Assembly (NCBI RefSeq): GCF_004115215.2
Contig: NC_041751.1
Location: 32,199,428-32,263,427 of the forward strand
DNA: 64,000 bases
Source of the DNA: Ornithorhynchus anatinus
Lineage: Eukaryota; Chordata; Mammalia; Monotremata; Ornithorhynchidae
Reading direction: 5' to 3'
A model generated the notes under the pieces. It searched no databases. It had not been told where the DNA came from and saw only the letters and a list, made by a program, of their open reading frames with translations. Below, piece by piece: positions 1-11,012 of this stretch. Position 1 is the first letter of the stretch, and every line of letters starts with the position of its first letter. The position numbers were made by a program, and so were the translations under genes.

Positions 1-94
1 ATTACAGGATAAATAACAATAACTTCTTCGTATGGGGTTTTCTGTTGAGCCCCTCACCTTGTTCTCCAGGTGACTGAACCCCACCCAACCCCCC

Positions 95-362
95 GAAGCA
101 GCCTGGCTCAGTGGAAAGAGCACGGGTTTAGGGGTCGGAGATCATGGGTTCTAATCCCCGCCTGGCCACTTGTCAGCTGGGTGACTTTGGGCAAGTCACT
201 TCACTTCTCTGTGCCTCAGTTACCTCATCTGTAAAATGGGGATCGAGACTGTGAGCCCCACATGGGACAAGCCGATTACCTTCTATCCCTCCCCGCCTCC
301 CAGCGCTCAGAACGGTGCTTGGCACGTAGTAGGCACTCAAACGAATACCATCATTATTATTA
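95..362 (+). mobile_element. Mon-1 SINE, full length
   Basis: GAAGCAGCCTGGCTCAGTGG head to AAACGAATACCATCATTATT tail. Confidence 0.9.
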
Positions 363-544
363 AAGGAGTAGCTTCCTCCTGTTTTCGGCTACTCCTTTCA
401 GAAGACCTAGAGAACAAAGTGAAGATGTGTTGTGAAATTGATTGCCTTGGCAGACCTTTAGCTAAAAAGGCTGGGAGAGAAGGCGGCAAATACAGGCCCT
501 TGACCATTATGCTTCCACGGTTTTAAGGATCAGCTAAAAAAGAA

Positions 545-803
545 TAATAACAACTTGAATTTGTATAATGCTTTTATTTCTCCAAAGAACTTTCCTATTA
601 CTTATATTTTGTCTTCCCAGCATTGCTGTGAGTTAAGTAGAGGCAGATTTACTATCTCCTTCTTATAGGTGAGGGGACTGAGACACAGTATAGGGAAGTG
701 ACTTGCCTATGTTCACACGGCAGGCAAGTGGTAGAGCTGGGATTAGAAGTCAGGTCCTGTGAAGCCCGGGCCCGGACTCTTTCCACTAGGCCACGCTGCT
801 TTG
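545..803 (-). mobile_element. Old CORE-SINE (Mon/MIR type)
   Basis: Antisense core with GACTTGCCTATGTTCACACGG, ending CTTTCCACTAGGCCACGCTG. The left half is strongly decayed and MIR-like. Confidence 0.75.
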
Positions 804-1049
804 CCGCACAGGTGAGGTTCTCCTTTACTGGGCATGTTCTGGGGACTTTGGCAATTCCTGCCAGTAGTGGTTTCCCTGGGGAATGTGTAGACTGCAAGCC
901 CTTACCCGGAAAGCCATGGAATCCTGATAGCGGGGTGAAAAGGGATGTTGATAGGCCAGGGCAGTGGAGATGAGCACACCGTCCACTGCTAAGGCACGTC
1001 AGAGAGAGATTAGCATTATACTATGTATATATGTACATCTGTATATATC

Positions 1050-1236
1050 TATAATTCTGTTTATATTGATGCCTGTTTACTTGTTTTGATGTCTGACTCC
1101 CCTCTTCTAGACTGTAAACCCGGTGTGGGCGGGGATCGTCTCTCTTCATTGCCGAATTGTACTTTCCAAGTGCTTAGTATAGTGTTCCGCACACAGTAGG
1201 CGCTCAATAAATACCACTGAATGAATGAATGAATTA
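1050..1236 (+). mobile_element. L2 LINE 3' end
   Basis: CTTCTAGACTGTAAACC through CTCAATAAATACCACTGAATG. The GTTTACTTGTTTTGATG lead is shared with the copy at 63100. Confidence 0.85.
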
Positions 1237-1284
1237 GCCTGTCATCAGAGACCCTGTCAGAAATAGGTAAGACAGGTAGGTCTT

Positions 1285-1617
1285 CGATCATTCCATCAAT
1301 CGATCAATGGTATTTATTGAGCACCGTGTGCAGAGCACTGTACTACGTGCTTGGGAGAGTACGACAGAGTTGATAAGCCCGGTCACTGCCTCCAGGGAGT
1401 TTACCTTGTAGAGATAAATTACAGATATGGACATACATGCTGTGGAGCTGAGGGTGGGGCGAATATCAAGTACTTAAGGGATACAGATCCTCAAGACTGT
1501 AAACTCGCTGTGGGCAGCGGAAGTGTCTACCAACTCTGTTCTTTGTACTCTCCCAAGCGTTTAGTACCGTTCTCTGCACACAGTAAGTGCTCCGCAAGTA
1601 CCATAGATTGATTGATT
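1285..1617. mobile_element. Head-to-head pair of L2 3' ends
   Basis: Antisense L2 at 1293-1490 meets sense L2 (AAGACTGTAAACTCGC to ACCATAGATTGATTG) at 1493-1617. Confidence 0.8.
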
Positions 1618-1626
1618 TGGATCCTA

Positions 1627-1896
1627 AAGCCAGCCGTGGCCTCATGGAATGAGCGTCGACCTGGGCGCTGGAGGATGGAGGTTTTAACCCCCAGCTCTGC
1701 CATTTTTTGCTGAGTGACCCTCTCTGTGCCTCAGTTTCCTCATCTTTAAAATGGAAATTAAATGGCTGTCCTCCCTCCTGCTGGCACTCTAAGCCCTGTG
1801 TGGAGGAGGGACTGTGTCTGACCCAATTATTTCACGTCTACTTTTGCACTTCATCTACAGCAAGTAACAAATACTACCATTTTATTATTATTATAT
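1627..1896 (+). mobile_element. Mon-1 SINE, old
   Basis: Diverged head GCCAGCCGTGGCCTCATGG, tail of TTATTATTATA. The middle is still alignable. Confidence 0.75.
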
Positions 1897-2069
1897 AGCT
1901 CAGCATTCGGATTTAAATTTTTGGTCAGTGGGGAAAGGATGGATAAATGATATAAAGCAGATCAGAAAATATCTCTCTGTATTCCAGGAAGGGTGGAAAA
2001 GGTGGTGGGAGGAGAGAGAGACGAGGAGACAGAGAGAGAGGGAGGGAGGGAGATGTAGAGAGACAGAGA

Positions 2070-2340
2070 TAATCCATCAACCAATCATATTTTTTGAGCA
2101 CTTACTGTGTGCAGGACACTGTACTAAGCACTCGGGAGAGTACAGTACAACAGAGTTGGTAGACATGTTTCCCACTTACAGTCTAGAGGAGGAGGCAGAA
2201 GTTAATATAAATAAATAAAGTATATGGATATTAGTGCGGGTAAATAAAGGGTGCAGTCCAAGTACAAGGGTGATGCGGAAGGGAGTGAGAGAAGGGGAAA
2301 TGAGGGGTTAGTCGGGAAAGGCCTCTTGAAGGACATGAGG
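2070..2340 (-). mobile_element. L2 3' end, longer fragment
   Basis: From TTTTTGAGCACTTACTGTGTG through the GGAAAGGCCTCTTGAAGG segment. GA-rich DNA of uncertain origin lies to either side (1990-2060 and 2350-2400). Confidence 0.82.
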
Positions 2341-2524
2341 TACAGGGGGACAGAGAGAGAGAAAAAAACAAAGAGATCCAGAGAGAGACAGAGAGACGGC
2401 GACTGAAATACAAGAACAGACGCTGACAGAGTTGTTCAGTGAGTGAATGGGCAGGTGTTTCTACTTGTGAGAGAGTATTTCTGGGTGACATAATCCAATC
2501 CGTACCGCAAAAGCGAACTAAGTT

Positions 2525-2775
2525 TTTTTGATGGTATCCGTTAAGTGCTTACTACGTTCCAAGCACTGTCCGAATCGCGGGGGTAGTTACAGGACAGTCA
2601 GGCTGGACCCAATCCATGTCCTACCTGGGGCTCACAGCCTGAATTCCCGTTTTACAGACGAGAGAACTGAGGCACAGAGAAGTTAAGTGACTTGCTTAAG
2701 GTCCCAGAGCAGATCAGTGGCAGAACTGGGAACGGAATCCAGGTCTTTCTGGATTCTGCTCTATCCACCAGATTG
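2525..2775 (-). mobile_element. Mon-1 SINE, antisense
   Basis: GGTATCCGTTAAGTGCTTAC to TCTGCTCTATCCACCAGA. Confidence 0.82.
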
Positions 2776-2999
2776 TTGAGTGAAGATCCACTGGACCATT
2801 TCTGCTAAAGAAACTTTATCTGCCCCACTTAGTAAGAAACTTTCGGGAAACGTCCACTCGCTCTCCATTTCACCAGAAATGATGTGAATCAGGTGAGAGG
2901 GTGGCGTCTTCAGAGGAGCAGTCATGTATATTAAAGGAGCAACTACAGTGTACAGAGCACTATGCTAGGCATATGGGGAAATAAGATCAGAGTATTCAC

Positions 3000-3425
3000 T
3001 CAATCAACCCATCGGTGGCATTTACTCAGCACTTACTCTGGGCAGACCGCTGTGTTGAGAAAGTACGGTACAACAGATTTGGAAGACGTGGGATCACTGC
3101 CCACAAAGAGCTTACAGTCTGCAGAGAGCAGCTTGTCTTAGTAGAAAGAGTCCGGGCCGGGGAGTCAGAGGATCTTGAGTTGGAATACTGGCTCTGCCGT
3201 CTGGCTACTGCGTGACCTTGGGCAAGTGGCTTAACTTCTCTAGGCCTCAGTTTCCGCAACTGTAAAATGGGGGTTCAATACCTGTTGTCCCTCCTACTTA
3301 GACTGTGAGCCCCCAGTGGGATGGTGGGGAGGTCCAACGTGATTAACTTGTATCTACCTCGGTACTTAGAACAGTGCTTGACACCCATTAAGAGCTTAAC
3401 AAGTACTATCACTATCATTATTATA
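3000..3425. mobile_element. L2 antisense end followed by sense Mon-1
   Basis: L2 at about 3003-3125, then Mon-1 head GCAGCTTGTCTTAGTAG at 3127 to AAGTACTATCACTATCATTA. It lies within 80 bases of the first OR. Confidence 0.82.
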
Positions 3426-3473
3426 ATGGCGGCTCACTAGATTTAACTCTCGATCTCATTTTCCCACCATGAT

Positions 3474-3491
3474 TTTTCCATTCCCTCCAAG
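3474..3491 (+). promoter_or_regulatory. Putative splice acceptor of the OR coding exon
   Basis: A pyrimidine-rich run ends in CTCCAAG 11 bases before the OR start codon. OR genes usually splice noncoding 5' exons to a site just upstream of the ATG. No donor or upstream exon was identified. Confidence 0.45.
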
Positions 3492-3502
3492 GAGGCGGAG
3501 AC

Positions 3503-4441
3503 ATGGAGAGAGGAAATGAGACGTCAACAACCGATTTGATTCTCCTGGGATTCTCCCCCGAAATTAGCCCTCCCAGCTTCCTCATCTCCCTCACCCTCCT
3601 GATCTACATCGTCGCCGTCACCGGAAACACGGTCCTTATCCGCCTGATCTGGGCGGACCTCCGGCTCCACACCCCCATGTACTTCCTGCTCGGCCAGCTC
3701 TCCCTCATCGACCTGGCCCTCATCTCCACCACCGTTCCCAAGATGGCGGCCGACTTCTTCTCAGGCAGAAGGAGCATCTCTCTTCCCGCCTGTGGAACCC
3801 AGATTTTCTTCTTCCTGACCCTAGCCGGGGCCGAGTGTCTCCTCCTGACCCTCATGTCCTTCGACCGTTCCGTGGCCATCTGCCATCCTCTGCGCTATCC
3901 AGTCCTCCTGAACCGTGGGGTCCGCCATCAGATGGTCACTGGGTGCTGGGTTGGAGGCGCCGTCAACGCCTTGATCCACACTCTCTACATCACGCGTTTG
4001 CCCATCTGTAACTCCAGGGAGATCCACCATTTCTTCTGCGAAGTTATGACCTACCTGAAGCTCTCCTGTGAGGAGACCTCTTCCTACCAACTGGGCGTGT
4101 TGGGGGCCAGTGTGGTATTCATCCTCTTCCCCTTCGGGCTCATCGTGGCCTCCTACGCCCTCATCTTCTTCACCGTCCTGCGCATGGACTCCCGAGAGGG
4201 GCGGAGGAAGGCTCTGACCACCTGCTCATCCCACCTCACCGTGGTCACCCTCTACTTTGGCCCGGGGATCTTCGTCTACGTGACGCCGCCATCTTCCCAC
4301 AGCCCCGAGCGGGACCAGGGCATCTCTTTGTTCAGCACCATCCTCACCCCGATGCTGAACCCCCTCATCTACAGCCTGAGGAACCAGGAGGTGTTAGGGG
4401 CTCTGAGGAGAGTGTTGGGAAAGTGCCCATCCTCAGAGTAG
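3503..4441 (+). CDS. Olfactory receptor, class II, family-2-like (intact ORF)
   Basis: A 312-residue seven-transmembrane odorant receptor, a GPCR expected in olfactory sensory neuron cilia and coupled to Golf. Visible OR landmarks are an N-terminal NET glycosylation sequon, GN in TM1, LHTPMYF near residue 60, the TM3 end at residues 121-123, SY in TM5, KALTTCSSH before TM6 and NPLIYSLRN in TM7. Length is typical for the family. The MERGNE start matches its paralogs, and a good splice acceptor (TTCCCTCCAAG, ending 3491) lies 11 bases upstream, as expected for an OR whose 5' UTR is in separate exons. Oddity: the near-invariant DRY triplet reads DRS (Tyr123 to Ser). The motifs resemble the mammalian OR2T/OR2L group, but the subfamily is an inference. 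The nearest gene is another plus-strand OR 5.5 kb downstream. Confidence 0.93.
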   Translation: MERGNETSTTDLILLGFSPEISPPSFLISLTLLIYIVAVTGNTVLIRLIWADLRLHTPMYFLLGQLSLIDLALISTTVPKMAADFFSGRRSISLPACGTQIFFFLTLAGAECLLLTLMSFDRSVAICHPLRYPVLLNRGVRHQMVTGCWVGGAVNALIHTLYITRLPICNSREIHHFFCEVMTYLKLSCEETSSYQLGVLGASVVFILFPFGLIVASYALIFFTVLRMDSREGRRKALTTCSSHLTVVTLYFGPGIFVYVTPPSSHSPERDQGISLFSTILTPMLNPLIYSLRNQEVLGALRRVLGKCPSSE

Positions 4442-4617
4442 AGGGAAGACATCTTACCCCTTGCCGTTCTTCACGGTGGAATGGGTGAGCTGCAGAAAAC
4501 GTGTCTCAGGCAGCTGATAAACCAGGGTTGGGCCCCCTGCTTTCTGGAATTTCTGGAACTCCCTGGGAAAGGCAAGGAGCAAGTGATGACATTGGGGGAG
4601 AGCGGGGAAGTTTCCAG

Positions 4618-4905
4618 TATGAGAAGCAGCGTGGTCCAGTGGAAAGACTGTGGGCCTGGGAGTCCAAGGACCCACGTTCTAATCCCGGCTCTACCACCTG
4701 TCTGCTGCATGACCTTAAGCAAGTCACTTCACTTCTCTGTGTCTCGGTTACCTCATCTGTAACACGGAGATTAAGACTGTGAGCCCCATGTAGGACATGG
4801 ACTGTGTCCAACCTGACCACCACGTATCTACCTCAGCGCTTAGCACTGAGCTCGGCACACGGTAAGCATTTAAGAAATGCCATTAAAAAATAAAAAAAAA
4901 AAACA
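4618..4905 (+). mobile_element. Mon-1 SINE with A-rich tail
   Basis: GAGAAGCAGCGTGGTCCAG head. The tail is ATGCCATTAAAAAATAAAA, not ATT-rich. Confidence 0.88.
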
Positions 4906-5014
4906 AAGCCACCTCACCCTCCTTAACCTGGTTAACCCACCTTCCAGATCCAGCGCTTCCCCGAGAGATCGCTATCATCGTATCGCGGATTATAGATTGT
5001 GTTGATGAGTGTTG

Positions 5015-5410
5015 AGGTCGGTCGATCGATAGTATTTCCCGAGCGCTTACTGTGAGCAGGGAACTGCACTGAGCAGGTGGGAGAGTTCGGTAGAGAGAGT
5101 AGAGAGATTTGAAGCCAAGCAGCTTACGATCTAATGGGGAGACAGTCGTCGAAATACATTTGAGGTAAGGAGGAAGCGATAGAATATAAACCTAGGGACA
5201 TCCGTGCAACCGAGGGGTGTAGATGATGCTGAAAGTAGCAGCAAGGGGGAAATGGGAAAAAGAGAGGTTAGTCGGGGAAGGCTTCCTGGAGGAGGTGTGA
5301 TTTTAACAGGGCTGTGATGAGGGGGGAGCGGTGGTCTGAAAGGGGAAGGAGTTCCAAGCAGAAGGGAGGACATGAGAGTAAGAGGTCGGAGGGAGAGACT
5401 AGAATGAGGC
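5015..5410 (-). mobile_element. L2 3' region, antisense
   Basis: Starts GATCGATAGTATTTCCCGAG and runs into AGGCTTCCTGGAGGAGGTG and the GGGAAGGAGTTCCAAGC segment. Confidence 0.8.
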
Positions 5411-5520
5411 ATGTTGAGTAGGGTGGGAACATTTCCTCCATGAAACCTTGTTCGTCCAGCATCATCAGGACCCGCTAAACTTGAGCACCTGGAAAGAGCC
5501 CCTTGCAATCATTTTCCAAA

Positions 5521-5543
5521 ATGTGTGTGTGTGTGTGTGTGTG
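5521..5543 (+). repeat. (TG)n microsatellite
   Basis: About eleven TG units. Confidence 0.95.
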
Positions 5544-5611
5544 TCTCTGTTGTATTAATTGAGATCTTAGCGGGTGTAAAACTCTGTAATAAGCTCTCGG
5601 GAGCGTACAGT

Positions 5612-5975
5612 ACTACAGAACTCCTCATCTTCCCACCCAAGCCCTGTCCTCCCCCAACTTTCCCACTACCGTAGACAGCGCCGCCATCCTCCCAGTCGCA
5701 CAAGCCCATAACTTTGGCATTTCCCTCGACTCATCTGTATCATTCTATGTGAGCTCCCGGTGGGCCGGAAACGTGTGAAGGTAGAAAGAGGTGTGGTTTG
5801 TTGGATTTGAGGGACTTTTACTCACTTCCTTGCATTCTGTAAAGTGAAGATAAATCCTCTTCCTTCCAATTTAGATTGTGAGCCCCATCTGGGACAGGAA
5901 CTGGGTCCAACCTGATAAACTTGTATCTCTCCCAGTGCTTAGAATATAAGTGCTTAACACGTACCATTTTGAAAA
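5612..5975 (+). mobile_element. L2 ORF2 fragment then Mon-1 3' part
   Basis: CAGAACTCCTCATCTTCCCA to about 5735 is L2 reverse-transcriptase-end sequence. A 5'-decayed sense Mon-1 follows, to TTAACACGTACCATTTT. Confidence 0.65.
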
Positions 5976-6280
5976 ATCAACTATTCCTCGTAGGAAATAT
6001 AAGAACAGAAGCAATGTCTTCACCAAGTCAGGCCAGTGGTCCTCCCAGTTTACCATTCTGTCTCCACACATGGCACCAAAGGATGCTGGGAAGAACACAT
6101 TTCTTTTGCCTTCCCTGACTCCATCCTCGGGATTATGGAGGTACTATCTAATACCCTTAACATTTCCTTTCTCTATTCTTCTAGCAGTCCCATTTGATCT
6201 ACTCCCACCCGATAACCATTTCGTCTCTCTCTCTATCCATCCTAGAAGCTTCTTAAGACCCTTCCCAAATAATCATAATA

Positions 6281-6575
6281 AATGATACTTACTGAGCACT
6301 TACTCTGTGCAGAGCACTATATTAAATGTTTGGGAGAGTAAAAATACAATATCTGTGGCATTTGTTAAATGCTTTCTATATGCCAAGCACTATACTAAGC
6401 ACTGTGGTAGATAAAAGTAATCAGGTCCCACGTGGGCCTCACAGTCTAAGAGGGAGATAGAACAGGTACTGAATCCCCATTTTGCCGATGAAGGAACTGA
6501 GGCACAGAGAAGTGAAGTGACTTGCTCAAGGTCACACAGCAGGTATGTGGCAGAACCCAGGTCTTACTGAGGGTG
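6281..6575 (-). mobile_element. L2 end stub, then antisense Mon-1
   Basis: L2 to 6350, then Mon-1 from GGCATTTGTTAAATGC to GGCAGAACCCAGGTCTTAC. Confidence 0.78.
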
Positions 6576-7300
6576 CATCAGAGTGTCCCGAGAGGAGTGG
6601 GGGAAGGAATAGCCACAGGCGGGTGGAATTTATCCTGGACCAGGAATGTGAATTTCATCCCAGCAGGTCAAAGAAAATTAAGCATCTCAGGGATATTTTA
6701 GTGCACATCTGCTGGGGTTCATCTAGAGATTTCACTTTGGAGAACTGAACTCTGATGTTCCAAAGTAAGCGAATTTCTCTTTAGAGATTAATTTACTGCA
6801 ATTCTCTGGTGGTGACTGAGGTTAATTGAAGTCTGGGGACACCATTCCTGGTGGACAGTCTCTTGCGGGGCCTTTGTTTCTCAAGGAGTCGTGACTGGGG
6901 ATATGATGACGTAATCTCTTCACCTGACCTTCCTGTATATCACACTCAGGGAAGGATGTATCCACAAAGTCTGATCAGTTCTGCTGGGGACCAGACTGGT
7001 GGCCATACGTGAATGTCCATCCAACACTTAATCAACCAGATTTTCCTGAAGAGCTAATCCATTGCCTCATGGTTTGAAAAGGACTCCTTGCAAAGGGGAA
7101 ATCTGCACATCTCAACCACTCCAAGATGCAACGATGACTGAACACAAATAAGATGTGACTAGAGAATGAGCCTAAGATCCTTCGTCCAAAGAGAGGGCTA
7201 GATTTCTGTTGAGCTGGAATCATCCTTATTCTAAAGGTTGTAAAAGTCCCAAATCCCTAGGCTGTATAGGTGAAAACTGTAGTCTAAAATAATGACATAT
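6576..7300. other. Stretch with no recognised gene or repeat
   Basis: Moderate-GC unique-looking DNA. A CRE-like TGACGTAA lies at 6907-6914. No supportable ORF. Confidence 0.5.
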
Positions 7301-7329
7301 ATTTCTTCCCCCCTTTTTTTAAAAAAAAG

Positions 7330-7760
7330 GTATTCGTTGAGTGCTTACTAGGTGCCAGGCACTGTATTAAGTGCTGGTGAAGATACAAGATAATCAGGTC
7401 GGACACGGTCCCTCTCCCACATGGGACTCAAGAAAGAGATGGCTCAGTAGCAACAGAGGTCATTCTTTTTCTTTTTTTTTTAACGTATTTGTTAAATGCT
7501 TATTATGTGTCAAACACCGCTCTAAGCGCTGGGATAGGTACAAGTTAATTAGGTGAGACACAATCCCTATCTCACATGGGATTCACACTCTGAGTAGAAA
7601 GGAGAACAGGTACCTGCATTTTACGGTTGTGAAAACTGAGGCCCAGAGAAGTTAAGTGTCTTGCCCAAGGTCACACAGCAAGTAGTTGGCAGAGGTGGGA
7701 TTAGAACCAGGTCCTTCTGACTCTCAGGCCCATGCTAAGCCACAATCCTTCTCCGTGGAC
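7330..7760 (-). mobile_element. Two antisense Mon-1 SINEs
   Basis: 7330-7432 is truncated after CCCACATGGGACTCAAG. 7480-7760 is near full length. Confidence 0.8.
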
Positions 7761-8024
7761 TTGGCCAGACATCAAATAATGAGTCAACCAATGATACTTA
7801 TCGAGTCCTGACTTTGTGCAGATCACTGTAAGAAAGCCCCGTCATTAATAACAGACCCGTGAATCATTCACTGATTCTCTCCTTGTAATTGATTCACTTC
7901 TCCTTATCCATTTATGTGATTCGGAGTTGCAAAAACTATCCAGTAGGTCAAAAACTCCAGCCATTTGGCCGGAGCTTGACTCCGCACATCGGTCCACCTG
8001 CCTGTACTTAGGGCCATTCCAATC

Positions 8025-8150
8025 AGTCAATCAATCAGTGGTATTTAGAGAGCGCTTGCTGTGTGCAGAGCACTGGACTAAGCACTTGGGAGAGGCCGAT
8101 ACAACAGAGTTGGTAGATCTGTTCCAGGCCCACGACGAGCCGACAGTCCA
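8025..8150 (-). mobile_element. L2 3' end, antisense
   Basis: CAATCAGTGGTATTTAGAGAGC to ACGAGCCGACAGTCC. Confidence 0.82.
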
Positions 8151-8545
8151 CCGGTGCCAGGAAAGAAGCCTCGTCTCCTGTACAAAGGTCTCCAAAGACA
8201 AATTCCTCTGGCACTGTAGCCCATGCCTAACCACCTCCTCATCAGTCTGGCAGTGTTTGAAATCACGAAATCTCCTGTGTTTTTCAGAAGGGAGGAAGAC
8301 CGCCATTTTGTAAATCCAGTTTAAGTGGACCTCTGGCCCCAAAGCCGAAGAGGACGGAGAAGACTCGGAAAGCGGAGCAGACGTCCAGAGGAGGCTATAG
8401 GACGGGGCGAAGGTGAGTGCCCACCTCAGTGACGAATGAGGTCGCTTCTCGGATCCAGGACACGGGCATCGACTGGTATTTCTCGTCTTTGGAGATTCCC
8501 ACACTACCGTCCCTCCGTTGTGAAGGGGGTTTCGTTGTCCTTTTC
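8151..8545. other. Stretch with no recognised gene
   Basis: Unique-looking; open on both strands by chance, but no domain was recognised in any frame. Confidence 0.45.
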
Positions 8546-8549
8546 TGTT

Positions 8550-8725
8550 TGTCTAATAGTATCTGTTAAGTGCTTACTATGTACATAACCTCATCGGCAA
8601 CATGGGGATTAAGTCCTACTCCCTCCTACTTAGACTGTGAGCCACGTGTGGGACGGGGACTATGTCCAAACTGATTAACTTGGGTCTACCCCGGCGCCTA
8701 GTACGGTGCTTGGCACAAGAATACC
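8550..8725. mobile_element. Mon-1 fragments
   Basis: An antisense stub TAATAGTATCTGTTAAGTGC, then the sense 3' half from about 8588. Confidence 0.7.
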
Positions 8726-8899
8726 GAAGGCCCAAAGGGCAAGCATCCAAGTGACCAAATGCGGAGTTTTCTCTTTACAAGGAGCTCGACACACCGTAAG
8801 CTCTTAACCGCAATTACAGGGGGTGCCGTTCCTGCCCTTGGTTCGCTGAACGTTCATCTTTGCCATGTGGGACAAGGACTGTGGCTAATAACGCTCGCT

Positions 8900-9168
8900 G
8901 AGAAGCAGCGTGGCTCAGTGGAAAGAACACGGGCTGTGGAGTCAGGGCTCATGAGTTCGAATCCCAGCTCTGCCACTTGTCGGCTGTGTGACTGTGGGCG
9001 AGTCACTTCACTTCTCTGTGCCTCAGTTCCCTCATCTGTAAAATGGGGATTAAGACTGTGAGCCCCACGTGGGACGACCTGATTCCCCTATGTCTACCCC
9101 GGCGCTTAGAACAGTGCTCGGCACATAGTGAGCGCTTAACAAATACCAACATTATTATTATTATTATT
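8900..9168 (+). mobile_element. Mon-1 SINE, well preserved
   Basis: GAGAAGCAGCGTGGCTCAGT head; tail (ATT)n. Confidence 0.92.
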
Positions 9169-9191
9169 AACGCTGATAATAATAATAACGC

Positions 9192-9650
9192 CGGGAAGCA
9201 GCGTGGCTCAATGGAAAGAGCCTGGGCTTCGGAGTCAGAGGTCATGGGTTCGACTCCCGGCTCTGCCTCTTATCAGCTGGGTGACTGTGGGCAAGTCACT
9301 TAACTTCTCTGTGCCTCAGTTACCTCATCTGTAAAATGGGGATTAGCCGGGAGCCTCACGTGGGACAACCTGATGACCCTGTATCTACCCCAGCGCTTGG
9401 AACAGTGCTCTGCGCATACTAAGCGCTTAACAAATACCAACATTATTAAGAATTAATGGTATTTGTTAAGTGCTTCCTTTGTGCCGAGCTCCGTACTAAG
9501 CACCGGGGTAGATACCGGTAAGCTTCTTTATACTGCGCCTGCCCCAGCATTTAGCACAGTGGGACGGGCACTGTGTCTGATCTGATTAACCTGGATCTAC
9601 CCCAGGGTTTAGAACGGTGCTTACCTCACAGTAAGCACATAACAAATATA
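9192..9650 (+). mobile_element. Mon-1 SINE plus Mon-1 3' remnants
   Basis: Full copy 9192-9448. An antisense stub 9455-9525 and another sense 3' end 9530-9650 with a GATGATG tail follow. Confidence 0.85.
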
Positions 9651-9654
9651 ATAA

Positions 9655-9976
9655 TGATGATGGTGATGATGACGATGTGTCGTAGAGCTGAAACTGAGTG
9701 TACATTTAGAAACCCTCAGTTTTTCTAAACTCAAAATGTCTTAAGACAAGGACTCCCTTGAAGAAGGTTGAAGAACGCGGGAAGTAGTAGATGATCAAGT
9801 AATCACGAAAAGCCACGTCACTCCGCGCTGTCTCCCATACCGTCAGGGGCTTGAACTTTAGCAGGGAAGAGGTGAGGAGATGATGGACAGCAAAAGTGGA
9901 AGCACGGTGGTGTGAAACCATCACTCCTCTCACTCTGGCCCCTCGAACCCCCGGTTCCAACCGGCGAGGAAAAGGC
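9655..9976. other. OR upstream stretch
   Basis: No repeat recognised. Presumably holds part of the OR 5' region. No convincing acceptor close to the ATG. Confidence 0.4.
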
Positions 9977-10981
9977 ATGGGGAGAAGGAATGAGTCCTCA
10001 ACTGCAGATTTCATTCTCCTGGGACTCTTCCCTGAGTGTAGGCATCGGAATCTCCTCATCTATATCGCTCTCCTGATCTACTTCGTCGCCATCGCTGGCA
10101 ACGCGGTCCTGGTTCTCCTGATCTGGGTGGACTTCCGGCTCCACGTCCCCATGTACTTCCTGCTCAGCCAGCTCTCCCTCGTGGACGCCATCTTGATATC
10201 CACCGCTGTCCCCAAGATGGTGGCCGACTTCTTCTCAGGGAGGAGGAACATCTCCCGTGTGGCCTGTGGAGCCCAGATGTTCTTGTACCTGACCCTCGGG
10301 GACGCCGAGCGCCTCCTCCTGACGCTCACGTCCTACGATCGCTACGTGGCCGTCTGCCATCCCCTGCGTTACCCGGTCCTCGTGAGCCCCGTCTCCTGCG
10401 TGAAGATGGTGGTCGTGACCTGGTCCGGCTGTGTGCTCGGTTCCCTGGTCCACACCACCTACACCATGAACATCCCCGTCCGTGGGGCCGGGGAGATTCA
10501 CCAGTACTTCTGTGAACTCCTGATCGTTCTGAAGCTCGCCCGTCGGGACACCTCGACCTACGATAGGGTGGTCATAGCGTCGGGCCTGACTTTGCTTCTC
10601 ACCCCCTCCTCTCTCATCGTGGCCTCTTACGCCCTCATCTTCCTCAGCGTCCTGCGCATGGCCTCCCGGGAGGGGCGGAAGAAAGCCCCGGCCACCCGCT
10701 CCTCCCACCTCGCCGTGGTCGCCCTCTACTTCGGTCCCGCCGTGTTCATCTACGTGAGGCCGGACTCCTTCCGCAGCCCCGAGCAGAACCAGGCTCTCTC
10801 CGTGTTCCCCACCATCCTCACCCCTGCCCTGAACCCCCTCATCTACAGCCTGAGGAACAAGGAGGTGTTGAGGACGCTGAACAAAGTGTTGGGGAAGTGT
10901 TCTGTCCGGCAGTGGCGCAGGAATGTTTTACGCCTCTCTCGGTTGCCCTTAGGGAATGGGAGAACAGGCTCTCTGCCCTGA
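9977..10981 (+). CDS. Olfactory receptor, class II, family-2-like (open, several Cys lost)
   Basis: Open OR frame of 334 residues from the ATG that aligns with the paralogs (MGRRNESS). The frame stays open upstream to an ATG at 9896, but that extension has no OR character. The landmarks NESS sequon, LHVPMYF, SYDRYVAVCHPL, SYALIF and NPLIYSLRN are present. The C-terminus runs about 20 residues beyond its paralogs. Four cysteines conserved in the paralogs are arginine here: residue 112 (TM3), 169 and 189 (extracellular loop 2) and 241 (the KAxxTC motif before TM6). Cys179, which pairs with TM3, is kept. Residues 169 and 189 normally form the second loop-2 disulfide, so that bond is lost as a unit. 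The gene may be intact but diverging, or an early pseudogene with no stop yet. Confidence 0.88.
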   Translation: MGRRNESSTADFILLGLFPECRHRNLLIYIALLIYFVAIAGNAVLVLLIWVDFRLHVPMYFLLSQLSLVDAILISTAVPKMVADFFSGRRNISRVACGAQMFLYLTLGDAERLLLTLTSYDRYVAVCHPLRYPVLVSPVSCVKMVVVTWSGCVLGSLVHTTYTMNIPVRGAGEIHQYFCELLIVLKLARRDTSTYDRVVIASGLTLLLTPSSLIVASYALIFLSVLRMASREGRKKAPATRSSHLAVVALYFGPAVFIYVRPDSFRSPEQNQALSVFPTILTPALNPLIYSLRNKEVLRTLNKVLGKCSVRQWRRNVLRLSRLPLGNGRTGSLP

Positions 10982-11012
10982 TTCGCAGCCTAACCTGTGG
11001 CCTGACCTAGGC

